Of a DNA stretch of 10,888 nt, positions 6,023 to 10,888 are shown piece by piece. The notes below the pieces were generated by a model, which searched no databases, had not been told where the DNA came from, and worked only from the letters and a program-made list of their open reading frames with translations. Each line of letters begins with the position of its first letter. The stretch's first letter is position 1. The translations under genes were made by a program, and so were the position numbers. Source of the DNA: Chloroflexota bacterium (GTDB lineage Bacteria > Chloroflexota > Limnocylindria > Limnocylindrales > CSP1-4). The stretch spans positions 1 to 10,888 of the forward strand of contig JAKAMV010000247.1 of NCBI GenBank assembly GCA_021812735.1, given 5' to 3'.

Positions 6023-7164
6023 GCCCAGGCTCGGTGCAGGTCCCGCATACTCGCGAGGTCGATGCCGAGGATCTCGGCGGCGCGACTTAGCGAGATGCGG
6101 CGCTCGTCAAGCGCGCGGCGGACCAGCCTCCCGCGCCGATCGGGATCGAAGTCGCTTCGCGCGAGCTCATCTGGCTCCCTGCCGCGGAGCGGCTCGGGGG
6201 CCGCTGACCCGCGCGCCGCGGGTACGAGCGGGTTGGGCTCGTCGGTCCGGGAAAGCGGACGCCCCAGTCGCGCCTTCGCCTGCGCCATGAAGCGCGGCCA
6301 CACGTCCTGGACGCCGATCTCATCGAGCCGGTAGAGGACCGTTCGGTAGCTGACTCGAAAGATCCGCTTGACCTTCATGACCGCGTCGTAGAGACGCAGA
6401 CCCTGGACCTCGGCCCACTCCTTGTCGAATCGTCGCGGGGGCATCAGGAGGTATGCGGCGAAGACGTCCGCCTCACGCTCGGCGATCGGGTCCTCGGCGG
6501 TCTCGTCGGAGTTGAACTCGTCGCGATGGAGCAGCAGGTGGCCGAGCTCATGAGCGGCGGTGAAGATCTGCCGCTCGACACTGATGCGTTCCCAGCAGTT
6601 CACCACGATGGCGGGCCCGGCGCTGTCTTCTGCGACGGATAGCCCGAAGAAGCCATCAGACGCGATCTCAAGCCACAGGACCTTGACGCCGATCTTGTCC
6701 TCGAGCAGACCGCTGATGTCGAAGATCGGCTCGTCGTCGAGCCCGAGCCGCTTGCGCACCAGCTCGGCGGCCTCGCGAGGCCGCGCCTCGCCGCGCGGGG
6801 CGTCGAACGTCGCCAAGGCGTACGGACGGACCTCGCCGACGAGCTGTTCGAGCGAACTGTAGTCCTCGAGCTCGCGCCCGACGTCGTGCAGGATCCGCTG
6901 ACGGTCCTTCAGCCGCGTCTTGGACCGGAAACGAGCCCTCGGAGGCGCGGGGGCGGGCCGAAGCAGTTCCCCGGGAGCAACACGCAGCGCTTTCGCCAGC
7001 GCGACGAGGGTCGAGGCCCGTGGTTGGCTGGCTCCGGCCTCGAGGTTTCGGTAGGCAGCGCGCGAAAGGCCGGCGGCCTCGGCGGTCGCCTCCTGGGTCA
7101 TCCCACGCATCCCTCGCAGGCGTTGAAGGTGGCGACCGATGTCCTGGGTCGCACCGTCGTTCAC
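6019..7164 (-). CDS. XRE-family HTH / ImmA-IrrE zinc metallopeptidase (COG2856 type)
   Basis: This is a 381-residue protein starting at GTG 7164 with a GGAGGG ribosome site 7 bases upstream. Residues 10-66 are an XRE HTH (RHLQRLRGMRGMTQEATAEA, then LSRAAYRNLEAG). Residues about 145-270 are an ImmA/IrrE peptidase domain with the zinc motif HELGH at 205-209 and the third-ligand helix EREADVFAAYLLMP (E231 likely). The C-terminal 50 residues hold a small helical, HTH-like segment (RRISLSRAAEILGIDLASM). Proteins of this architecture cleave partner repressors (ImmA, IrrE) or act in toxin-antitoxin pairs. It was followed directly by the PIN gene before the IS630 insertion. It also diverges from the ubiquitin-like operon, so it may regulate both directions. 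The stop TAG (6021-6019) is now built from the duplicated TA and the first IS base. Confidence 0.92.
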   Translation of the reverse strand: MNDGATQDIGRHLQRLRGMRGMTQEATAEAAGLSRAAYRNLEAGASQPRASTLVALAKALRVAPGELLRPAPAPPRARFRSKTRLKDRQRILHDVGRELEDYSSLEQLVGEVRPYALATFDAPRGEARPREAAELVRKRLGLDDEPIFDISGLLEDKIGVKVLWLEIASDGFFGLSVAEDSAGPAIVVNCWERISVERQIFTAAHELGHLLLHRDEFNSDETAEDPIAEREADVFAAYLLMPPRRFDKEWAEVQGLRLYDAVMKVKRIFRVSYRTVLYRLDEIGVQDVWPRFMAQAKARLGRPLSRTDEPNPLVPAARGSAAPEPLRGREPDELARSDFDPDRRGRLVRRALDERRISLSRAAEILGIDLASMRDLHRAWA

Positions 7165-7193
7165 AGCTAATCCCTCCGGCTAGAACACGTAGC

Positions 7194-7222
7194 AGAGTAG
7201 TGGATTGGACACCGCTCGTCAA
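7194..7222 (-). promoter_or_regulatory. Predicted promoter of the XRE-ImmA gene
   Basis: On the minus strand TTGACG (7222-7217) is followed after 17 bases by TACTCT (7199-7194), a fair sigma70-type pair. The expected start is about 25 bases before GTG 7164, giving a short leader with the GGAGGG site. It overlaps the divergent promoter at 7205-7234, so an XRE repressor bound here could affect both. Confidence 0.5.
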
Positions 7223-7234
7223 GTTGTTTAGTAT
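7205..7234 (+). promoter_or_regulatory. Predicted promoter of the ubiquitin-like operon
   Basis: TTGGAC (7205-7210) and TAGTAT (7229-7234) are separated by 18 bases, a moderate sigma70-type match. It overlaps the oppositely directed promoter at 7194-7222 by most of its length. The short AT-rich patch here (7221-7235) stands out in a very GC-rich region. Confidence 0.42.
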
Positions 7235-7290
7235 GGCGTCGCCAAAGGGATTCACCCCGGCACCACGGTTCAGAAGCAGGAGCGTCTCCG

Positions 7291-7551
7291 GTGAGCGAGC
7301 ACGAGCACAGCGGGCACGACGACATCGAGATCATCGTCAACACCCGCCCCAGACTGGTCCATCGCGGCGTGATCACGTACGAGGAGCTACTCGCGCTCGC
7401 ATTCGATCCGGTGCCAAGCGGACCGAACATCCTGATCACGGTCAGCTACTACCGGGGCGAGGGCGGGAAGTCGGGCGACCTCCTGCCGGGCCAGCACGTC
7501 GCGGTCCACGACGGCATGATCTTCGATGTCACCGCAACCGATCGCTCGTAG
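7291..7551 (+). CDS. Ubiquitin-like protein (Multi_ubiq family, single domain)
   Basis: The 86-residue protein starts at GTG 7291, with AGGAG 8 bases upstream. After a polar N-terminus (MSEHEHSGHDD) it is a single beta-grasp domain of the bacterial Multi_ubiq family: IEIIVNTRPRLVHRG (first hairpin), ITYEELLALAF (helix), NILITVSYYRGEGGKSGDL, LLPGQHVAVHDGMIFDVTATD (last strands). The family is usually encoded beside E1-like and other ubiquitin-system genes and can occur as tandem repeats; here there is one unit. The chain ends TATDRS right after the last strand, without a Gly-Gly tail. It overlaps the E1 gene by 26 bases, so the two are translationally coupled. Its role is inferred: the protein that is adenylated and attached to a target by the next gene's product. 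Confidence 0.88.
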   Translation: MSEHEHSGHDDIEIIVNTRPRLVHRGVITYEELLALAFDPVPSGPNILITVSYYRGEGGKSGDLLPGQHVAVHDGMIFDVTATDRS

Positions 7552-8716
7552 CGAGGACCTCCGCTGTCTGGTCGAGGAGGGATACGAGCTCGAGATCCGA
7601 GGCGCGTGCCTTCTGGTCCATCACGTTCCGTACGTCACGCCCGAACGGGTCGTGGCGTACGGGAGTCTCGTGATGACGCTCACCCTCGCCGGCGACACGA
7701 CCGCACCGCCCGACGACCACACGGCCCGCTTCATCGGTCAGGAGCCATGCGACGCGACGGGCCGGCGCCTCGACAGCATGATCAACGGCGGCGCTGGGCA
7801 GATCGACCGCATCGCCTTCGACTACTCGTTCTCCGCCAAGCCGAAGCCCGAGGACCGCTACCGTGACTACCACCACAAGGTCTCGGCGTACGTGGCGCGG
7901 CTGGCCGGGCCCGCGCGGACGATCGACGCCGACGCCACCCCGCTGACGTTCGCGCCGGTCATCGAAGACCCTGGCGCGTCGCCGTTCCGGTACGCGGATA
8001 CTGCTACGCCGCGGGCCGGTCTCGAGAAGTACGCCGCTCGGCTCGAGGGGTCGAGGGTCGCGATCATCGGCGTCGGGGGCACCGGCAGCTACATCCTGGA
8101 CCTCGTTGCGAAGACGACCACGGCCGAGATCCACCTGTTCGACGGCGACCGCTTTCTCCAGCACAACGCCTTCCGAGCTCCAGGCGCCATCGGGCTCAAT
8201 GAGCTTCGAGGCGGTCGCAACAAGGCGGAGTTCTGGGCGAGCGTCTACGAGCGCTTCCGGCGCGGGGTGGTCCCCCACCCCTACCGTCTGACGACCGACA
8301 ACGTGAGCGAGCTTGACGGCTTCTCGTTCGTATTCATTGCAGTCGACGATGGCCCGTCCCGTGACATGATCACCCGACGGTTGGAGGGGGATGGAATCCC
8401 CTTCGTCGATGTGGGCCTGGGGGTGAACGACGTCGACGACCGGCTGTCGGCCACCGCGAGAGTCTCGGTCGGGACCCGGAGCCACCGCGTCGACCGCGAC
8501 CGAATGCCCGTGCACTCCTCAGGACTGGAGAACGACTACCGCCACAACATCCAGATCGCAGAGCTCAACGCACTGAACGCCACGCTGGCTGTGCTCAAGT
8601 GGAAGAAGATCGCGGGGATCTACGCGGACCTCGAGCTTGAGCACTTCTCAGCGTTCGCGACGTCGATGAACGCCACGGTGAATACCGACCACGATGAGCC
8701 GAATCGGCAGGTTTGA
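7526..8716 (+). CDS. E1-like enzyme: DUF6791 domain fused to ThiF/HesA adenylyltransferase
   Basis: The 396-residue protein starts at ATG 7526, the only reasonable start and inside the end of the Ubl gene. Residues about 8-165 match the DUF6791 type found before ThiF domains (EEGYELEIRG, HHVPYVTPERVVAYGSLV, FIGQEPCD, FSAKPKPEDRYRDYHHKVSAY, PARTID). Residues 175-370 are an E1/ThiF Rossmann domain: VAIIGVGGTGSYI binds ATP (GxGGTGS 182-188), and LFDGDRFLQHNAFR supplies D206, D208, N214 and R217. ThiF/E1 enzymes adenylate the C-terminal carboxylate of a ubiquitin-like protein. The only cysteines are C14, C28 and C75, all in the N-terminal domain, so the adenylation domain has no transfer cysteine. 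C75 sits in the EPCD motif. The gene overlaps the DUF6527 gene by 23 bases. A membrane or metal role is not suggested. Confidence 0.9.
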   Translation: MSPQPIARSEDLRCLVEEGYELEIRGACLLVHHVPYVTPERVVAYGSLVMTLTLAGDTTAPPDDHTARFIGQEPCDATGRRLDSMINGGAGQIDRIAFDYSFSAKPKPEDRYRDYHHKVSAYVARLAGPARTIDADATPLTFAPVIEDPGASPFRYADTATPRAGLEKYAARLEGSRVAIIGVGGTGSYILDLVAKTTTAEIHLFDGDRFLQHNAFRAPGAIGLNELRGGRNKAEFWASVYERFRRGVVPHPYRLTTDNVSELDGFSFVFIAVDDGPSRDMITRRLEGDGIPFVDVGLGVNDVDDRLSATARVSVGTRSHRVDRDRMPVHSSGLENDYRHNIQIAELNALNATLAVLKWKKIAGIYADLELEHFSAFATSMNATVNTDHDEPNRQV

Positions 8717-9023
8717 GCCGGAGTTCGTGTCCCAGGCCCCCGATACCCTTGAGGATGGGCGGCTGTACGTCTCTCTGCCATACGCAACGGCGCTCCACCT
8801 GTGTGCATGCGGGTGTCGGCGGGAGGTGGTGACCCCACTCCGACCCGGCCAGTGGCGTCTGATCTTCGAGGGCACCGTGACGCTGCGACCATCGATTGGC
8901 AACTGGAGCCTTCCGTGCCGGTCCCACTACTTCATCATCCGCAATCAGGTCGTGTGGGCACGTGCGTGGTCGGACGCCGAGGTCCACGCGAGGCGGCGGC
9001 GGCTCGCGGCTAGGCTGAAATAG
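8694..9023 (+). CDS. DUF6527-family protein, probable zinc-binding partner of the ubiquitin-like system
   Basis: The 109-residue protein starts at ATG 8694, inside the end of the E1 gene (23-base overlap). The core is HLCACGCRREVVTPL, then WRLIFEGTVTLRPSIGNWSL, then PCRSHYFIIRNQVVWA. The likely ligands are C37/C39/C41 and C75/H78 (CxCxC...CxxH), with the conserved SIGNW and CRSHY motifs. This fits the DUF6527 family, which commonly accompanies Multi_ubiq and DUF6791-ThiF genes. Its biochemical role is not something I can read from sequence: a ligase-like adaptor, a peptidase that processes or removes the Ubl, or a structural subunit are all possible. The C-terminus is basic and helical (EVHARRRRLAARL). 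It is the last gene of the operon; a strong stem-loop follows 24 bases after the TAG stop. Confidence 0.82.
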   Translation: MSRIGRFEPEFVSQAPDTLEDGRLYVSLPYATALHLCACGCRREVVTPLRPGQWRLIFEGTVTLRPSIGNWSLPCRSHYFIIRNQVVWARAWSDAEVHARRRRLAARLK

Positions 9024-9046
9024 GCTACCACACGTCCAAACAGCCG

Positions 9047-9068
9047 ACGGTGCCCGCTCGGGCGCCGT
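9047..9068 (+). terminator. Stem-loop after the ubiquitin-like operon, possible terminator
   Basis: ACGGTGCCCG (9047-9056) pairs with CGGGCGCCGT (9059-9068), with one G-U pair, forming a very stable GC-rich hairpin. There is no T-tract, so intrinsic termination is uncertain. Confidence 0.4.
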
Positions 9069-9486
9069 AAGGGGTGATGCCCGCGCACGGACAGGCTCTC
9101 GAGCGACGGGAGGTCCTTCTCCTCTCGGAGGATGACCATTTCGCGGCAGATGCTCGATGATCGCGGCAGGCCCGGTCCTCCGTTCGGATGGAAATGGAGC
9201 GAAAGGATGACCACAGCCGATTCCGCGTGGAGTCCGTTCGTTCACGGGTCGCACTAAGCGCGGCACGAGCGAAACGATGGACTCGCATTACCATCGGCCT
9301 CGCCTTGGGCGTGCGCCCGGGCCCTGCACAGCGCTCCTCGGGTGCCGTACCCTCGCCCACACGCCTTCGGCCCCTTCCGAACCGAGGCGACAGGCTCGCG
9401 GGCCGCGGTGGGTGGGGACGCCGCGGCCCGGCGATACCGCCCCGATGGTGGTGGCACTCCGCCCGGGCGGGGGCCGTCGCCCTTGC
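9069..9486. other. Stretch without a supported gene
   Basis: Open frames exist on both strands, but none has a convincing product. A GGAG site lies before ATG 9208, whose frame closes after 16 codons (MTTADSAWSPFVHGSH); it could be the start of a destroyed gene. TCGCGGCAG occurs twice as a direct repeat within about 9139-9167. I see no further structure. Confidence 0.45.
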
Positions 9487-10152
9487 TCAGGGATCAGCCG
9501 GCGCGCCCAGGGGTGTCCAGGTGAGGACGAGCTGCTGGCCGTTCAGGGTCGCCGGCAGCGCGCCCACCGACCCGCGGACGGTGAGGGTGACCTGTCCGCC
9601 CGGCGCGAGCACGGCCTCGGACCCGGAGGCGACGCCGATGGGCGGATGGGCGCAGGCCGAGCCGGCGAGCGGGTCAGCGGCGGTGGGGAGCGGTCCCGCA
9701 TAGAGCACGTGGCCGGCCGCATCGCTCAGGGTGAGCCACAGGTAGGGTGCGAAGGCCGGGTTGTCCGCGCTCACGCTCAGCCACCAGCAGGCTGTCAGGG
9801 TGCCCGTGTTGACGAGGACGAGCGCCTGCGGTCCCAGGGATTGACCAGCGTGCACCACGTTGTTGGGCGACGCCAGCGGCCCCTCGGCCGTGACGGTCAG
9901 AGCGAGGCGCGGCGGCGGCACGCTGCACCGGCCGATGGCCCAGACCAGCGCCGCCAGCACGGCCAGGGCGAGCAGCACCCGGCGCCAGCGGTGGGAACCG
10001 CGCCGCTGCGCGTCGTAGGCGGCCCAGCCCGTTGGGGTGGGCCGGGCGAGTGGTGCTGCACCATCGGCCGCTCGGCCCGACGCCGCCGGCTCCCCGGGCC
10101 ACTCGAACCGGGGGGACGGATCCGGGCCCCGCCGCGGCGCATCCTGCTCCAT
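9487..10152 (-). CDS. Membrane-anchored TasA/camelysin-like surface protein
   Basis: The 221-residue protein starts at ATG 10152 with AGGGAG about 9 bases upstream. Residues 1-55 are a Pro/Ala/charged cytoplasmic segment. A basic patch (RRGSHRWRR) precedes one membrane helix (VLLALAVLAALVWAIG). The outer part is a beta-sandwich with features of the TasA/CalY (camelysin) group: a first PGQ/GQSL-type element, ALVLVNTGTL, WLTLSDAAGHVLYAGPL, and a closing LAPGGQVTLTVRG...LVLTW strand. Those proteins form extracellular fibres or surface coats. The match is by motif pattern, so the fold is likely but the role is inferred. The open frame extends upstream to 10785, but that part is low-complexity shadow sequence. 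The gene shares an upstream motif with the pilin-adhesin gene at the left end. Confidence 0.7.
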   Translation of the reverse strand: MEQDAPRRGPDPSPRFEWPGEPAASGRAADGAAPLARPTPTGWAAYDAQRRGSHRWRRVLLALAVLAALVWAIGRCSVPPPRLALTVTAEGPLASPNNVVHAGQSLGPQALVLVNTGTLTACWWLSVSADNPAFAPYLWLTLSDAAGHVLYAGPLPTAADPLAGSACAHPPIGVASGSEAVLAPGGQVTLTVRGSVGALPATLNGQQLVLTWTPLGAPADP

Positions 10153-10182
10153 CGTCCTGGGCTCCCTGCGTGCTCCTGCGCA

Positions 10183-10219
10183 CGCCGGGAGGCTGGTCGA
10201 GCGGCGGCCGGTGTCAAGG
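10183..10219 (-). promoter_or_regulatory. Putative promoter/regulatory motif upstream of the TasA-like gene
   Basis: On the minus strand CCTTGACA (10219-10212) is followed after exactly 19 bases by CCTCCCGGCG (10192-10183), the same arrangement as at 1402-1438. The motif ends about 30 bases before ATG 10152. TTGACA is a consensus -35, but no matching -10 is obvious. Confidence 0.4.
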
Positions 10220-10333
10220 AACCGGGACAGCTGCGCTCGCCGGCGGCTTGCGCTGCGCCAAGGCTGAGCGCACCATCGATCCCGGTGCAGTCGCCTTGGG
10301 CCGGTCAGAAGTAGCCGGCCCTTGCGGTCCGGC

Positions 10334-10746
10334 TCACCCCAGCGGCTCGTAGTAGGCGCGGCCGCCGTAAGGAGCGTGGTCGGGGCACTGGTAGTCGTAG
10401 CGATGCACCGGACGAGCGTCGCTCGTCTGTTCCAGCACCGGCGTGCTCGACCGCAGCTCCAGCGGAGCGCCGCAGATCCCGCAGCCCACCGGCCGGCCGT
10501 CCCGGTCCACGGCATGCCGCGAGCGGCCCGGCCGGAACGGAGCAGGGCGCTGGAGTGGTGTGCTGCGGGTCCTGCCCCCCGCCGCGCCTTCGGCGGCGCT
10601 GGCCGCGGCCCGGCGCTCGACCTCGAGCGCGGCGGCGCGGCGCACGACACAGCCGCAGGCGACCAGGCGGGTGGGCGGGAAGCGCTCAGGATCGAGCACC
10701 AGGATGCCCGCACCGCCGCAGGTCGGGCAAGCGTGTCGACGCCGGG
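10334..10746 (-). pseudogene. Cysteine-rich (zinc-ribbon-like) protein, 5' end replaced by an IS21 end
   Basis: The host part of the frame begins RRRHACPTCGGAGILVL, with a second pair (VACGCV) 18 residues later. Near the C-terminus there is another cluster (VGCGICGAPLEL ... YQCPDH). These CxxC and CxC/CxxH sets suggest two zinc sites linked by an Ala/Arg-rich helix. The gene ends at TAG 10334. The frame stays open upstream to GTG 10831, but from 10747 onward it reads the IS21 terminal sequence and no ribosome site is present. The native start was therefore probably lost to the insertion. I do not recognise the family. It lies 181 bases upstream of the TasA-like gene on the same strand. Confidence 0.55.
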
Positions 10747-10888
10747 TGAAAACTGGACACTCCGCGCCGGCCGAAACCTGAACACCTCCCGCCGTCGGAT
10801 TCGGGTTCGGATGGCACCCTCGGGCCAGCACTGGAAGCCGGCACCGAGGGGAGAAGGAGTGTATCGAGTGGAGGACTGGGCCGAGGTC
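10747..10888 (+). mobile_element. IS21-family element, left end (continues beyond window)
   Basis: The element appears to start TGAAAACTGGACACTCCGC at 10747; IS21 ends begin with TG. Two related repeats follow each other, GAAAACTGGACACTCCGC (10748-10765) and GAAACCTGAACACCTCCCGC (10773-10792), like the repeated transposase-binding sites at IS21 ends. The istA start at 10868 fixes the orientation. The right end and target duplication lie outside the window. Confidence 0.65.
10868..10888 (+). CDS. istA: IstA-like transposase, first seven codons only
   Basis: GTG 10868 begins VEDWAEV, the characteristic start of high-GC IS21-family IstA proteins. AAGGAG lies 8 bases upstream of it as a good ribosome site. 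IstA is the DDE transposase of IS21 elements and works with the ATPase IstB. Only 21 bases are visible, so the call rests on this N-terminus together with the terminal repeats. Confidence 0.6.

Noticed and set aside
9208..9258. Sixteen-codon ORF after a GGAG site
   Set aside because: Too short and without context to call a gene; noted only as a possible destroyed gene start.
9025..9360. Minus frame of 111 codons in the gap after the DUF6527 gene
   Set aside because: Arg/Ser-rich, no ribosome site, no motif, and no third-position pattern unlike background.
10153..10785. Upstream extension of the TasA-like gene in the same frame
   Set aside because: It overlaps the cysteine-rich gene in another frame, has Ser/Arg/Ala-rich shadow composition, and ATG 10152 has a ribosome site.

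Overview
The window is very GC-rich DNA with a strong G/C third-position bias in every convincing gene. It looks like an accessory region of a high-GC bacterium with Actinomycetota- or Chloroflexota-like traits: a NarL-type regulator fragment with the TTFGRPGYLRRAM motif, IS630 and IS21 elements, and a Tad/Flp pilin. I cannot place it more precisely. No rRNA, tRNA or CRISPR array was seen.

Layout, left to right. (1) 1-1359, minus: the N-terminal part of a large surface protein with a Flp-type pilin head fused to Ig-like and carboxypeptidase-regulatory-like repeats. It runs off the left edge. (2) 1360-4354: a decayed zone. It holds one doubtful hypothetical ORF, a nested inverted repeat, a frameshifted gene 11 bases upstream of an amber-interrupted excisionase-like HTH gene, an intact divergent paralog of that HTH gene, a response-regulator fragment cut at both ends, and a frameshifted C-terminal fragment of an unknown protein. 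(3) 4355-7164, minus: a two-gene unit, XRE-ImmA/IrrE metallopeptidase followed by a PIN-domain protein. It is split by a dead IS630-family element that landed on the TA of the first gene's stop codon. (4) 7291-9023, plus: a tightly overlapping three-gene operon encoding a ubiquitin-like protein (Multi_ubiq type), an E1-like enzyme (DUF6791 plus ThiF) and a DUF6527 zinc-binding-type protein. It diverges from the XRE-ImmA gene through overlapping promoters. (5) 9487-10152, minus: a membrane-anchored TasA/camelysin-like surface protein. (6) 10334-10746, minus: a cysteine-rich protein whose 5' end is replaced by the left end of an IS21-family element. The istA gene of that element begins at 10868 and leaves the window.

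The most interesting system is the compact ubiquitin-like conjugation operon at 7291-9023. It has one Ubl without a C-terminal Gly-Gly, an E1 whose adenylation domain has no cysteine, no recognisable separate E2 and no JAB peptidase. It shares its promoter region with an XRE-ImmA regulator/peptidase, an arrangement like the HTH-plus-ImmA control of some anti-phage operons. Before the IS630 insertion the regulator would have been followed, three bases after its stop codon, by a PIN-type RNase-like protein. The block therefore looks like a defence or toxin-antitoxin island later damaged by insertion sequences. The two surface-protein genes near the window ends share an upstream motif with exact spacing, which suggests common regulation.
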